Below are positions 17,083 to 27,456 of a stretch of DNA of 64,000 nucleotides, piece by piece (the first letter of the stretch is position 1; every line of letters starts with the position of its first letter). The stretch comes from JAVJUV01 sp047314965. Its GTDB lineage: Bacteria > Pseudomonadota > Alphaproteobacteria > Rhodobacterales > Rhodobacteraceae. Location: assembly GCF_047314965.1 (NCBI RefSeq), contig NZ_JBLBVK010000044.1, forward strand, positions 1-64,000, written 5' to 3'. A model generated the notes under the pieces. The model ran no database searches. It was given only the letters and a program-made list of their open reading frames with translations, and was not told the origin of the DNA. The translations under genes and the position numbers were made by a program.

Positions 17083-18048
17083 TCACTTTCCGACGGGGTT
17101 CCTGTAGGTCATCCGACGGACCGATCCGGTCTTCGAGCGCATCAGGATGGTCTCGGCGGTCAGCATGCCCGGCTCGCGCTTGATGCCCGGCAAAATCGAA
17201 CCATCGGTCACGCCGGTCGCCGCAAAGATCACGTCGCCGGTCACCATGTCGTCGCGGGTATACACGCGGTTCAGGTTGGTGATCCCGGCTTTCCTGGCGC
17301 GGGCCTTCTCGTCGTCATTCCGGAACAACAGCTTGCCGAAAATCTGGCCGCCCATGCACTTCAGCGCGGCTGCCGCAAGTACGCCCTCGGGTGCGCCGCC
17401 CGATCCCATGTACATGTCGATACCGGTCGAGGGCTCGGCACAGTGAATGACACCAGCCACATCGCCGTCGGTGATCAGCCGGATCGCGCAGCCGGTGGTA
17501 CGCAATTCGGCGATCAGATCCTCATGGCGCGGGCGTTCCAGAACGCAGACGGTGATGTCCTCGGTCGAACAGCCCTTGGCGGCCGCCAGCGCGCTCACGC
17601 GCTCGGCCGGGCTCATGTCCATGGTCACGACGCCGCGGCGGAAGCCGGGGCCGATCGCCAGCTTTTCCATGTAGACGTCCGGCGCATGCAGCATCGAGCC
17701 CCTCGGACCCATCGCGATCACCGCCAGCGCGTTCGGCATGTCCTTGGCGGTCAGCGTCGTTCCCTCCAGCGGGTCCAGCGCGATGTCCACCTCTGGACCT
17801 TGTCCGGTTCCGACTTCCTCGCCGATATACAGCATCGGCGCCTCGTCGCGCTCGCCTTCGCCGATGACGACCACGCCCTTGATGTCCAGCTTGTTCAGCT
17901 GCGTGCGCATCGCATCGACGGCGGCTTGGTCTGCGGCTTTCTCGTCACCCCGGCCGATCAGCCGGGCCGAAGCAAGCGCCGCGGCTTCGCTGACGCGGGC
18001 CAGGCCCAGGGATAGCATGCGATCGTAGAACTCGGGCGCGTCGGCCAT
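17083..18048 (-). CDS. glpX: Class II fructose-bisphosphatase GlpX
   Basis: The 321-residue protein is the lithium-sensitive class II fructose-1,6-bisphosphatase of gluconeogenesis and the Calvin cycle. Recognisable motifs are GEGERDEAPMLYIGEEVG (metal-binding Glu/Asp, near 63), DIALDPLEGTT near 86, and MGSGGAPEGVLAAAALK near 195. Length is normal. It is convergent with the secreted lectin-like gene, with nine bases between the stops. In Rhodobacteraceae recJ commonly follows glpX; here several genes intervene. Confidence 0.96.
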   Translation of the reverse strand: MADAPEFYDRMLSLGLARVSEAAALASARLIGRGDEKAADQAAVDAMRTQLNKLDIKGVVVIGEGERDEAPMLYIGEEVGTGQGPEVDIALDPLEGTTLTAKDMPNALAVIAMGPRGSMLHAPDVYMEKLAIGPGFRRGVVTMDMSPAERVSALAAAKGCSTEDITVCVLERPRHEDLIAELRTTGCAIRLITDGDVAGVIHCAEPSTGIDMYMGSGGAPEGVLAAAALKCMGGQIFGKLLFRNDDEKARARKAGITNLNRVYTRDDMVTGDVIFAATGVTDGSILPGIKREPGMLTAETILMRSKTGSVRRMTYRNPVGK

Positions 18049-18202
18049 GGGGGAAACTCCTTCCAGTCACCTTTCCCGCCCTCCTAGCTCTGGCGCCTGC
18101 CGCGAACAAGCCAGCGCGGGAATGTTAGCGACAAGAGTGGCTTCAAAATCCGGATTCCGTCGCCGATCCGCCACGCCGAACACCTGGTGCCATGGTCCGG
18201 TT

Positions 18203-19420
18203 CTAGTCGGGCAGAACGCCGCTCTTCCTCAAGGCCTCCGCGATCAGGAATGCGCCGAATCCCAGCGCGTTGCTCGAAGACGTTCCCCAGGCGACGAAGG
18301 ACATGTCTCGGTCCGTAATGGCCGCCACCTCGGATTCGAAGCCCAGCGTCTGGCCGCCGTGGCCCCAGAGGTTGTCGCCTTTCAGCGCCAGCCCCAGACC
18401 GTAGCCGAAAAGCGCCGGATGCGTCGTCTTCACCGTGGTCATCATCTCCGAGAGCGTGTCTTCGGATTGAAAAAGCCGGCCCCCGACGAGGGCTTCTATG
18501 AAGACATGCATGTCCTCCACGGTCGAGACCACGGCGCCCGCCGCCCAACCCTGCGACATGTTCCAGTCGGTCGTTTCATAATCGAAGGGTGCCGCCAGAT
18601 ACGAACGCGGCAACCCGAAAGCGGGCCTCGGGACACCATTCCACATGTAGGTCCGCTTCATTTCCAGGGGGCCGAAGATGCGCGTTTCGAACGACTTGTC
18701 TATCGGCAGGCCTTCGATCTTCTCGATCACCATCCCGAGAATGGCAAAACCGGTATTGCTGTAGCTCCAGGCACCCTCCGCGCCGGGGGCGAAATTCGGC
18801 TGGCCGTGCTCCAGCGTGAACGCCATCATCTCGTCAGGCTCCAGGTGTCGCCGCAGCGCTTCAGGGTCGTTGATATCCCCTTCCATCAGTCCGGCCGTCC
18901 CGTCCGGGGCGTTGTCGGTATAGCTGAAGACGCCGGACGTGTGCTGGGCCAGGTGCCGCAGCGTCATGGCATCTCCGTTGGGCAGGCCGGCGGCAAGCTC
19001 GGGCAGGTGCGCTGCCAGCAGATCATCGACTGAAAGCTTCCCTTCTTCCTGCAATTGAAGGAGTACGGCCGCCGTGATCATCTTCGTGTTGCTGCCGATC
19101 TGAAACGGCATGTCGCAGGCCAGCAGCGCGCCGCTGTCAGGATCGGCTGTCCCCGCGGCCTTTGCATAATGCCAGCCGGGCCCGCGCACCGAAAGAACCG
19201 CCCCCGGTGCACCCATGCCATCGGCGTTCAGCACCAGCCGAAGTACCTCGTCCAGAGCATCCTCGACCGCAGCGGGCGTTCCCAATTCGCCCGCGCAGGC
19301 TGTCAACGCTTGGGCTGAAAGAGGGCTCGCGGCCAGCACCGTCGCCGATACAAGAGCGGTGACAGTCAGGGCCGGTCCGCGATCGAGGCCGAAAAGTCGT
19401 TCCATCCCCCGAAATTTCAT
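18203..19420 (-). CDS. Serine hydrolase, class C beta-lactamase/DD-peptidase fold, exported
   Basis: The 405-residue protein has an N-terminal export signal (ALTVTALVSATVLAASPLSA). The active-site motif SNTK lies near 110-113 (FQIGSNTKM), YSNTG near 220, and HGGQTLGFES near 355 stands in for KTG. These define the beta-lactamase-related serine hydrolase family, which includes esterases, D-aminopeptidases and penicillin-binding proteins. The exact substrate cannot be read. It is monocistronic as far as can be seen, located 155 bases upstream of glpX on the same strand. Confidence 0.85.
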   Translation of the reverse strand: MKFRGMERLFGLDRGPALTVTALVSATVLAASPLSAQALTACAGELGTPAAVEDALDEVLRLVLNADGMGAPGAVLSVRGPGWHYAKAAGTADPDSGALLACDMPFQIGSNTKMITAAVLLQLQEEGKLSVDDLLAAHLPELAAGLPNGDAMTLRHLAQHTSGVFSYTDNAPDGTAGLMEGDINDPEALRRHLEPDEMMAFTLEHGQPNFAPGAEGAWSYSNTGFAILGMVIEKIEGLPIDKSFETRIFGPLEMKRTYMWNGVPRPAFGLPRSYLAAPFDYETTDWNMSQGWAAGAVVSTVEDMHVFIEALVGGRLFQSEDTLSEMMTTVKTTHPALFGYGLGLALKGDNLWGHGGQTLGFESEVAAITDRDMSFVAWGTSSSNALGFGAFLIAEALRKSGVLPD

Positions 19421-19533
19421 GTCGGCTTTTCCTGGCTCATGAACTGGATGTAAGTCAGCCTAGGGCATCAAACACCCAAAACGAAACACCAAATCAGCGC
19501 TTTGCCATGCCGTCCCGGTTCATCACGCCGGGT

Positions 19534-20391
19534 TTACCCAAGCTCCAGCCGCATGCCGTCGCGCCCGATCACAAGATCGCCGCCATAGGTCTCCCGCGTG
19601 GCCTCCCGCCAGTCGGCCTCGGTGAATTCGGGCAGGCCGTCCGGCACGAAATGGTTCAGGACCAGCCGTCTCACGGCCGCATCTTTCGCCACGCGCCCGA
19701 CATCGTGCGCGGCGGTATGGCTGCGCAGAATGTGCTGTCTCAACCGATCGTCGCCATTCCTCGTCATCTCGACGACTCTCTCGACGCCCTCGATCAGCAT
19801 CGCCTCGTGAACCAGAACGTCGGCGCCCTGCGCGAAGACCGCCATCTCCGGCATGTAGGCCGTGTCTCCTGACAGCACGATCACTGTCTCGTCCGTCTCG
19901 AAACGCAACGCGAAACTCTGTTCGATGGGAGGGTGGACGTTCAGCATTGCGCTGACGGTAATCCCATGGATATCAGTTGCCTCGTCCTCGTCCAGGACGT
20001 GAATCTCGACAAGGGAAGCCAGATCGATCCGGCCTTCATCGGCAATTCGCAGCCGGATGTCGTACTCCATCGACGCCAGGAACGCCGTCCAATATCGATC
20101 GAGACCGGGCGGACCGAAGACGGGCAGCTTTCGCCGAAGCCCGGCAGTCCACGCGGTATGGATCAGGGGGCCGAGCTCCAGGTAGTGGTCCGAATGAAGA
20201 TGCGTGACGAAGATCGCGTCCAGATCGGTCAGAGCGACAGACTGGCCGCACACGCCAAGAGCCGCCCCAAGACCCGCATCGACCAGGATCGTCCTGCCGC
20301 CCAGCGACAAGAGCGTCGAGGTCGGCCGGTTGGAGCCCGGCCGGATCGCCGGTCCGCCCTTCACCCCGAGAAGTGCGATAAAGTCCGCCAT
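19534..20391 (-). CDS. MBL-fold metallohydrolase (RNase Z-like)
   Basis: The 285-residue protein has the metallo-beta-lactamase signature THLHSDHYLELG near 70, a later LSGDTAYMP with metal ligand Asp, and a C-terminal LVLNHFVPDG. The layout resembles RNase Z/arylsulfatase-like hydrolases. I chose the ATG at 20391 (MADFIALLGVKGG) because family homology starts there; an upstream in-frame ATG at 20418 adds nine residues. It is divergent from purA with about 200 bases between them. The substrate is unknown. Confidence 0.8.
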   Translation of the reverse strand: MADFIALLGVKGGPAIRPGSNRPTSTLLSLGGRTILVDAGLGAALGVCGQSVALTDLDAIFVTHLHSDHYLELGPLIHTAWTAGLRRKLPVFGPPGLDRYWTAFLASMEYDIRLRIADEGRIDLASLVEIHVLDEDEATDIHGITVSAMLNVHPPIEQSFALRFETDETVIVLSGDTAYMPEMAVFAQGADVLVHEAMLIEGVERVVEMTRNGDDRLRQHILRSHTAAHDVGRVAKDAAVRRLVLNHFVPDGLPEFTEADWREATRETYGGDLVIGRDGMRLELG

Positions 20392-20589
20392 GTATCCTCC
20401 CATCGATATCGAAACCACCCGGCGCGGCCCGGCTTCTCGTCACGAGCCATTCCTATGCATGGGAATCCCGTCAGGACAAGGTCGGCGGCGCGCGCTTCGT
20501 GTCGCGCCCCTGTTGTTCGATTTCCGGTTTAACCCGTTCGGGCCAGAGGCTATACGGGCCCGCGGAAACTCAATCGGAGAACACCGGAC

Positions 20590-21885
<1,296 letters not shown>

Positions 21886-21892
21886 TCGGCCC

Positions 21893-22783
21893 TCAGTCCA
21901 GAACGATGATGCCCGTGTGCTTGGACTTGTGCTCGGGCTCCACATGGATGGTGACGCGCGTGTTCGGCACCGCCCTTGCGACGGCCGCTTCAACCCGGTC
22001 GCAGATCTCGTGCGCGTCGAAGACGGTCATCTCAGCAGGCACGACCAGGTGAAACTCCACGAAGGTCGCTCTGCCCGCGTGACGCGTCTTCAGGTCGTGG
22101 GCCTCGACGGCGCCATCGGCCTCTGACGCGATGATGTCGCGGATCTTCTGAAGCGTCTCTTCTGGCACGGATTCATCCATCAGACCGCTCAGCGAGGCCT
22201 TGACCACCCGCGAACCGGACCAGAGGATGTTCACGGCCACCATAGCGGCCATCAGCGGGTCCAATATCCACCAGCCGGTGACCAGCGCCAGAAGCACGCC
22301 AATCGCCACGCCGGCCGAAGTCAGGACATCGGTCCAGAGATGCTTGCCATCCGCCACGAGGGCAGGGGATTTCAGCGCCGTACCGCGCCGCACCAGCATC
22401 CAGGCCCATCCCGCGTTCACCGCGGTCGCGACGAGGTTCACGAGTAGCCCCTCCACCGGTGCATCGAGGGCCCTGGGGGCAAGGAACCCCTCGTAGGCCT
22501 CGCGCATGATGAACAGGGCTGCCACGATGATCATCACACCTTCGAGGACAGCGCTGAAGTACTCTGCCTTATGGTGGCCGAAGTTATGCGTCGAATCCGC
22601 AGGCCGCGCCGCAACGCGGATCGCGACCAGCGCCGCGAATGCGGTGGCGAGGTTCACCGTGCTTTCCAGCGCGTCCGACAACAGCGCGACCGAGCCGGTC
22701 ATCCACCATGCCAGGACCTTCAGGCCCAGCACCGCGATGCCGACCAGTAGGCTGCCCGCAGCCAGCTTCAGCGTTTCCGACAC
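21893..22783 (-). CDS. Cation diffusion facilitator family transporter
   Basis: The 296-residue protein is a CDF metal/proton antiporter of the inner membrane. It has about six transmembrane segments, the first metal-site motif SVALLSDALES near 31, HNFGHHKAEYFSA near 68, and the second site HLWTDVLTSAG near 147. A cytoplasmic C-terminal dimerisation domain follows (VHVEPEHKSKHTG at the end). The likely substrates are Zn, Fe, Co or Mn; the HxxxD site on helix V is compatible with zinc or iron. It is unrelated in position to the truncated CDF-like fragment at 2165-2440. Confidence 0.92.
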   Translation of the reverse strand: MSETLKLAAGSLLVGIAVLGLKVLAWWMTGSVALLSDALESTVNLATAFAALVAIRVAARPADSTHNFGHHKAEYFSAVLEGVMIIVAALFIMREAYEGFLAPRALDAPVEGLLVNLVATAVNAGWAWMLVRRGTALKSPALVADGKHLWTDVLTSAGVAIGVLLALVTGWWILDPLMAAMVAVNILWSGSRVVKASLSGLMDESVPEETLQKIRDIIASEADGAVEAHDLKTRHAGRATFVEFHLVVPAEMTVFDAHEICDRVEAAVARAVPNTRVTIHVEPEHKSKHTGIIVLD

Positions 22784-22898
22784 CGCGATCTCCTTCCGAC
22801 AAGTCCGGCATACAATTCCCGCGGCCCGGTCTCAAGCGACTGCGGCACTTTCGGCCATGACCCTTGACCCGCCCGCGCGTCGTCCCATAACTGCCCGC

Positions 22899-23120
22899 AT
22901 GGCCCTCTCGTACAAAGCCCGCCGCCGCTGGTCCCTCGTGATCCTTCTTATCGGACTGCCGCTTTACATCGTGGCGGCCGTGACAGTCGTGAACATGTTG
23001 GATCGTCCGCCTATCTGGCTTGAGTTCCTGGTTTACGTCGTCCTGGGCATCGTCTGGGCCTTGCCCTTCCGCGCGATTTTCCGGGGTGTCGGCAAGGCCG
23101 ATCCCGACGCCGAAAACTGA
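22899..23120 (+). CDS. DUF2842 small membrane protein
   Basis: A 73-residue protein, MALSYKARRRWSLVILLIGL, with two transmembrane helices (about 12-31 and 41-61) and a basic N-terminus. I recognise it as the DUF2842 family found in alphaproteobacteria, of unknown role. An ATG at 22857 would add 14 poorly conserved residues (MTLDPPARRPITAR). It is divergent from the CDF gene. Its stop is followed by an intergenic repeat (23163-23210). Confidence 0.75.
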   Translation: MALSYKARRRWSLVILLIGLPLYIVAAVTVVNMLDRPPIWLEFLVYVVLGIVWALPFRAIFRGVGKADPDAEN

Positions 23121-23162
23121 GCGAGCCCGCTCGCGGCCTTTTGCCTTGGACATTGTTTGCAA

Positions 23163-23210
23163 GCCGGGGCTCCGCCCCGGACCCCGGAGTATTTCGGAAA
23201 AGAAGAAGCT
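23163..23210 (+). repeat. Rhodobacteraceae-type intergenic repeat, copy A
   Basis: A small hairpin CGGGGC-TCC-GCCCCG (23165-23179) is followed by the conserved segment CCCCGGAGTATTTCGGAAAA and GAAGAAG. The same arrangement recurs at 26328-26396 and 37440-37488 (inverted) and 43607-43649. Copies lie just beyond stop codons. Confidence 0.75.
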
Positions 23211-23239
23211 GCATGAAATTTTCATTGACTTTTTCATGC
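23211..23239. promoter_or_regulatory. Operator-like palindrome 1 of the cupin regulator
   Basis: GCATGAAA, 13 bases, TTTCATGC. The same half-site core (TGAAA/TTTCA) and the same 13-base gap recur at 23246-23272. The spacer contains TTGACT, a possible -35 element. Placement directly before the XRE-cupin gene suggests autoregulation. Confidence 0.6.
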
Positions 23240-23245
23240 GCGGAC

Positions 23246-23272
23246 CGTGAAATTCCGTACAAATTTTTCACG
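23246..23272. promoter_or_regulatory. Operator-like palindrome 2 of the cupin regulator
   Basis: CGTGAAA, 13 bases, TTTCACG, centred 34 bases after the first palindrome and ending 11 bases before the regulator start at 23284. The matching half-sites and spacing suggest binding of two dimers on roughly the same DNA face. Confidence 0.6.
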
Positions 23273-23283
23273 CACGAGGCGTC

Positions 23284-23841
23284 ATGCTCGACGGAAAGAC
23301 CTTTGGTCGCGATCTGCGCGCGCTCAGGAAGGCGCGGGGCCTGACGCTGGCCGACCTGGCCGCGCGTCTGGATCGGTCCGTCGGCTGGATGAGCCAGGTC
23401 GAACGCGACATCTCGGTCCCCTCGCAAGCCGAACTGAAGTCCCTCGCATCCGAACTGGGGGTCGCGCTGGCGACGCTCCGGCAGGCCGGGCCCGTCACCG
23501 CGGACGAAGAAGGTGTGATCGTCCGTAAGGGTGCCCGCCGCGCCATCGGTCACCGGGCCGCAGGCCTCGTGGAAGAGCTGCTCTCCCCCGATCTGACCGA
23601 CGAGTTCGAGGTCGTCCACTCCACCTTCCAGCCCGGTGCCGCGCGCAAGACGCCCGTGACCCGTCCGACGCAGGAAGTCGGGTATATCGTCTCCGGCACG
23701 CTCGACATCACCGTCGCCGGCACCACGCACCGGCTCACCGAGGGCGACAGCTTCCGCCTGCGCGGCGAGCCCTTCCGCTGGGCCAACCCCGGCTCTGAAC
23801 CCTGCGTCGCGATCTGGGTGATCGCGCCGCCCGTCTACTGA
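23284..23841 (+). CDS. XRE-family regulator with cupin domain
   Basis: The 185-residue protein has an N-terminal helix-turn-helix (about 8-62; LRALRKARGLTLADLAARLD, then SVGWMSQVERDISVPSQ) and a C-terminal cupin (about 110-183; EVGYIVSGTLDITVAGTTHR then GDSFRLRGEPFRWANPGSEP). This matches the PuuR/SinR-like group that senses small metabolites. It starts 12 bases before... the oxidoreductase/GcvT gene follows after 11 bases, so it probably heads and controls that operon. Two matching palindromes precede it. The ligand is likely an N-methylated or amino compound handled by the cluster (inference). Confidence 0.9.
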   Translation: MLDGKTFGRDLRALRKARGLTLADLAARLDRSVGWMSQVERDISVPSQAELKSLASELGVALATLRQAGPVTADEEGVIVRKGARRAIGHRAAGLVEELLSPDLTDEFEVVHSTFQPGAARKTPVTRPTQEVGYIVSGTLDITVAGTTHRLTEGDSFRLRGEPFRWANPGSEPCVAIWVIAPPVY

Positions 23842-23852
23842 GGAGGCCCACA

Positions 23853-26303
23853 ATGGCTGATTTCCCCACCACCGCCCGTGTCGTCATCATCGGCGGCGGC
23901 GCCGTGGGCGCTTCGTCGCTCTATCACCTGGCCAAGGCGGGCTGGACGGACTGCGTGCTTCTGGAAAAGAACGAGTTGACCGCGGGCTCCACATGGCACG
24001 CCGCCGGCAACGTGCCGACCTTCTCGACCTCCTGGTCGATCATGAACATGCAGCGCTATTCGACCGAGCTTTACCGGGGCCTCGGCGCCGCGGTCGACTA
24101 TCCGATGAACTACCATGTCACCGGCTCGATCCGTCTGGCGCATTCGAAGGAGCGGATGCAGGAATTCGAACGCGCCGCCGGGATGGGCCGCTACCAGGGC
24201 ATGCCGATCGAGATTCTCGATCCCGCCGAGACGAAGAACCGCTATCCTTTCCTCGAAACCCACGATCTCAGAGGCAGTCTCTACGATCCCAACGACGGCG
24301 ACATCGACCCCGCCCAGCTGACCCAGGCGCTGGCCAAGGGCGCGCGCGATCTCGGAGCCAAGATACTCCGCTTCACGCCCGCCACCGGCATCAGCCGCGA
24401 AAACGGCGAATGGATCGTCCACACCGACAAGGGTGACATCCGCTGCGAGATCGTCGTGAACGCCGCCGGCTATTATGCCCAGCGGGTCGGCGAATGGTTC
24501 AAACCCTATGGCGGGCGCACCGTGCCGATGATGGTGATGAGCCACCAGTACCTCCTCTCCGAGGAAATCCCCGAGATCGAGGCCTGGACGAAAGAGCAGG
24601 GCCACAAGCTGCCGCTTCTCCGCGACGTCGACATCTCCTACTATCTCCGGCAGGAGAAGCACGGCTTCAACCTCGGCCCCTACGAGCGGAACTGCAAGGC
24701 GCACTGGGTCAGCCCCGACGACCCGATGCCCGAGGATTTCTCGTTCCAGCTCTATCCCGACGATCTCGACCGGCTGGAATTCTACATCGAGGACGCGATG
24801 GCCCGCGTGCCGCTTCTGGGCACCGCCGGCATCTCCAAGGTCATTAACGGGCCGATCCCCTATGCGCCCGACGGCAACCCGCTGATCGGCCCCATGCCGG
24901 GCGTTCCCAACGCCTTCGAGGCCTGCGTCTTCACCTTCGGCATCGCCCAGGGCGGTGGCGCGGGCAAGGTTCTGGCCGAATGGGTGACCGAAGGCCAGAC
25001 CGAATGGGACATGTGGTCCTGCGATCCGCGCCGCTTCACCGATTACACTGATCACGACCACTGCGTCGCCAAGGGCATGGAGATCTACGGCCACGAATAC
25101 GGGATGCATTTCCCGTGGAAATCCTGGCCCGCAGGCCGCGACCGCAAGCTCTCGCCGGTCCATGACAAGGTGAAGGCGCTGGGCGGCCAGATGGGTGCTT
25201 ATGGCGGCTGGGAGCGCGCCAACTGGTTCGCGCAACCCGGCGACGACACCTCGATCGAGGCGACCGAGACCTGGAACCGCGCCGGCCCGTGGGAGCCGCG
25301 CATCCGCGCCGAATGCGAGGCCGTCCGCGACCTCTGCGGCGTGCTCGACCTGCCGGGCTTCTCGCGGTTCAAGGTCAAGGGACCGGGCGCCGACGACTGG
25401 CTCCGTGGCCTCGTCACGGGAGCGCTTCCGAGGATCGGCCGCGTCGGCCTCGTCTACTTCGCCGACGACCGGGGCCGCATCGTCACCGAGATGTCCGTCA
25501 CCCGCGAAGCCGAGGATCTCTTCGTCCTCGTCACCGCCGCTGCCGCACAGTGGCACGACCGCGAATGGCTGGAACGCCATATGCCCGCAGACGCGGCCTT
25601 CAAGCTCGAAGACTGGACGACGCGCATGTCCACGCTCATCGTCACGGGGCCCGCCTCGCGCGACATCCTCGGCGGGCTGTGCACGGCCGACCTCACGCTG
25701 CCGTGGCTCAGTTTCCAGGAAAGCGAGATCGCGGGCGGCTGGTGCGCGCTTCTGCGCGTCTCCTTTGCCGGCGAGCTCGGCTGGGAGGTGCATGCCGAGA
25801 ACGCCGACATGCCCGCGATCTACGACGCCATCCTCGCCTCCGGCGCGAAACCCTTCGGCATGTGGGCGCTGAACAGCTTGCGCATCGAAAAGGGCTACCG
25901 CGCCTGGAAGGGCGATTTGTCCACGGATTACAGCTTGTTGGAGGGCGGTCTTGACCGATTCATCCGCTTCGACAAGCCCCAGGATTTCCCCGGCAAACCG
26001 GCGCTCCTCGCCGAGAAACAGCAGGGCGTGAAGAAACGCTTCGTCACGCTCACCGTCGAGGCGGGCGAGGCCGACGCGCCCTACATGTCGACCCTCTGGC
26101 ACAACGGCCAGGTGGTGGGCGAGACCACCTCGGGCGCCTGGGGCTACCGAGTCGGCAAATCCATCGCGCTCGGCATGCTCCGCGCGGACCTGACCGAGCC
26201 CGGCACGAGGATCGAGGTCGAGATCTACGGAGAGAGGTTCCCTGCGACCGTCCAGCCCGACCAACCGCTCTGGGATCCAGGCAACGAACGGCTCCGCGCA
26301 TGA
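23853..26303 (+). CDS. FAD-dependent oxidoreductase/GcvT fusion (dimethylglycine/sarcosine dehydrogenase-like), paralog 1
   Basis: The 816-residue protein joins an N-terminal DAO-type FAD domain (VVIIGGGAVGASSLYHLAKA at about 10) to a C-terminal folate-binding GcvT domain (from about 440). The motif GSTWHAAGN near 47 matches the site where dimethylglycine dehydrogenase carries covalent FAD on His. The GcvT part has LRVSFAGELGWEVHAE and LNSLRIEKGYRAWKGDLS. Such enzymes oxidatively demethylate N-methyl glycines and pass the C1 unit to tetrahydrofolate. It lies directly behind its probable regulator. Substrate assignment between dimethylglycine, sarcosine and other N-methyl compounds is open. 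Confidence 0.9.
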   Translation: MADFPTTARVVIIGGGAVGASSLYHLAKAGWTDCVLLEKNELTAGSTWHAAGNVPTFSTSWSIMNMQRYSTELYRGLGAAVDYPMNYHVTGSIRLAHSKERMQEFERAAGMGRYQGMPIEILDPAETKNRYPFLETHDLRGSLYDPNDGDIDPAQLTQALAKGARDLGAKILRFTPATGISRENGEWIVHTDKGDIRCEIVVNAAGYYAQRVGEWFKPYGGRTVPMMVMSHQYLLSEEIPEIEAWTKEQGHKLPLLRDVDISYYLRQEKHGFNLGPYERNCKAHWVSPDDPMPEDFSFQLYPDDLDRLEFYIEDAMARVPLLGTAGISKVINGPIPYAPDGNPLIGPMPGVPNAFEACVFTFGIAQGGGAGKVLAEWVTEGQTEWDMWSCDPRRFTDYTDHDHCVAKGMEIYGHEYGMHFPWKSWPAGRDRKLSPVHDKVKALGGQMGAYGGWERANWFAQPGDDTSIEATETWNRAGPWEPRIRAECEAVRDLCGVLDLPGFSRFKVKGPGADDWLRGLVTGALPRIGRVGLVYFADDRGRIVTEMSVTREAEDLFVLVTAAAAQWHDREWLERHMPADAAFKLEDWTTRMSTLIVTGPASRDILGGLCTADLTLPWLSFQESEIAGGWCALLRVSFAGELGWEVHAENADMPAIYDAILASGAKPFGMWALNSLRIEKGYRAWKGDLSTDYSLLEGGLDRFIRFDKPQDFPGKPALLAEKQQGVKKRFVTLTVEAGEADAPYMSTLWHNGQVVGETTSGAWGYRVGKSIALGMLRADLTEPGTRIEVEIYGERFPATVQPDQPLWDPGNERLRA

Positions 26304-26327
26304 CCCTGAACCCAGTGCCGCACCTGC

Positions 26328-26396
26328 GCTTCTTCTTTTCCGAAATACTCCGGGGGAGTACCGGACAGAGTCCGGGACGGGGGCAGAGCCCCCTGA
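26328..26396 (-). repeat. Intergenic repeat, copy B (inverted relative to A)
   Basis: Reads CTTCTTCTTTTCCGAAATAC then a GC-rich spacer and hairpin GGGGGC-AGA-GCCCCC, the reverse orientation of copy A. It separates the first oxidoreductase gene from the MDR gene and ends only about eight bases before the MDR start codon. Together with copy A it brackets the regulator and first oxidoreductase as inverted copies. Confidence 0.75.
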
Positions 26397-26403
26397 CCAC
26401 CCC

Positions 26404-27456
26404 ATGAGCCTTCCCGCCACCATGTCCGGCGTGCTCCTGACCGGTCATGGCGGCCCGGAAAAGCTCGTCTGGTCCGACACGATCCCTGTTCCGCAACCGG
26501 GACCGGGCCAGGTGCTGGTCCGCGTGGCGGCCGCGGGTATCAACAACACAGACATCAACACCCGCATCGGCTGGTACTCCTCCGCCGTCACCACCGCCAC
26601 GGACGCGGTGAGCGAACCGGCCGAGGCGGGCGGCTGGGCCGGTGCTCTGAGTTTCCCGCGCATCCAGGGCGGCGACCTCTGCGGCCACGTGGCGGCCACC
26701 GGTCCGGGCACAACGCTGACCGAAGGCGCCCGCGTCACCTGCCAGGTCAACCTGCCGCGCCCCACGACCGAGGCTCCGACCGCCTTCATCGCGCTCGGCT
26801 CGGAAGTCGACGGGGCCTTCGCCGAATACTGCCTCTGCCAGGCGGATGACCTCTTCGACGTCACCGCCTCACCGCTCTCGGACATCGAGATTGCCGCCAT
26901 GCCCTGCGCCTGCGGCACCGCCTGGAACCTGCTTGACCGCGCAGGCGTTGAGGCCGGCCAGAAAGTCCTGGTGACCGGCGCGTCCGGTGGCGTCGGCCTC
27001 GCCGCCGTCATGCTCGCCTCCCACCTCGGTGCAGAAGTCACTGGCCAGACTGCCCCGGACAAGGCCCACGCCGTGCGCGCAGCCGGGGCTACCGCCACGC
27101 TCGGCCGCTCGGACACGCCCCCGAAAGACAGCTTCGACGCCGTGATCGACGTGGTCGGCGGCCCCGCCTGGCCGGAACTCATACGCTCGGTGAAGCCGGG
27201 CGGCCACTACGCCGTCTCCGGCGCCATCGCGGGGCCTGTCGTCACCGCCGACCTCCGAGAGATCTATCTCCGCGACATCACGCTCTACGGCTGCACCTAT
27301 CAGCCCCGAAAGGTCTTCGCCCGCCTCGTCGAGCTGATCGTTGCGGGCCTCGTCCGGCCGCTGGTGTCGAAAACCTATCCCCTCAGGGACATCGCCATTG
27401 CACAAGAGGATTACATGTCCAAACGCTACCCCGGAAAACTGGTGCTGATCCCATGA
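26404..27456 (+). CDS. Medium-chain dehydrogenase/reductase, quinone oxidoreductase-like
   Basis: The 350-residue protein is an MDR (zinc alcohol dehydrogenase superfamily): GroES-like N-terminal domain with PGPGQVLVRVAAAGINNTD near 32, GGDLCGHVAATG near 88, and an NAD(P)-binding Rossmann segment KVLVTGASGGVGLAAV near 186. The structural zinc Cys cluster is absent, pointing to the quinone-oxidoreductase/crotonyl-CoA reductase-like branch. Its stop overlaps the next start (ATGA), so it is coupled to the methyltransferase. Its role in the cluster is unclear. No good ribosome binding site precedes the ATG at 26404 because an intergenic repeat sits there; the ATG at 26422 is an alternative. Confidence 0.85.
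   Translation: MSLPATMSGVLLTGHGGPEKLVWSDTIPVPQPGPGQVLVRVAAAGINNTDINTRIGWYSSAVTTATDAVSEPAEAGGWAGALSFPRIQGGDLCGHVAATGPGTTLTEGARVTCQVNLPRPTTEAPTAFIALGSEVDGAFAEYCLCQADDLFDVTASPLSDIEIAAMPCACGTAWNLLDRAGVEAGQKVLVTGASGGVGLAAVMLASHLGAEVTGQTAPDKAHAVRAAGATATLGRSDTPPKDSFDAVIDVVGGPAWPELIRSVKPGGHYAVSGAIAGPVVTADLREIYLRDITLYGCTYQPRKVFARLVELIVAGLVRPLVSKTYPLRDIAIAQEDYMSKRYPGKLVLIP

Noticed and set aside
23835..26423. 862-codon open frame antisense to the first oxidoreductase gene
   Set aside because: Arg/Gly/Ala/Val-rich, without domain motifs; shadow of the real gene.
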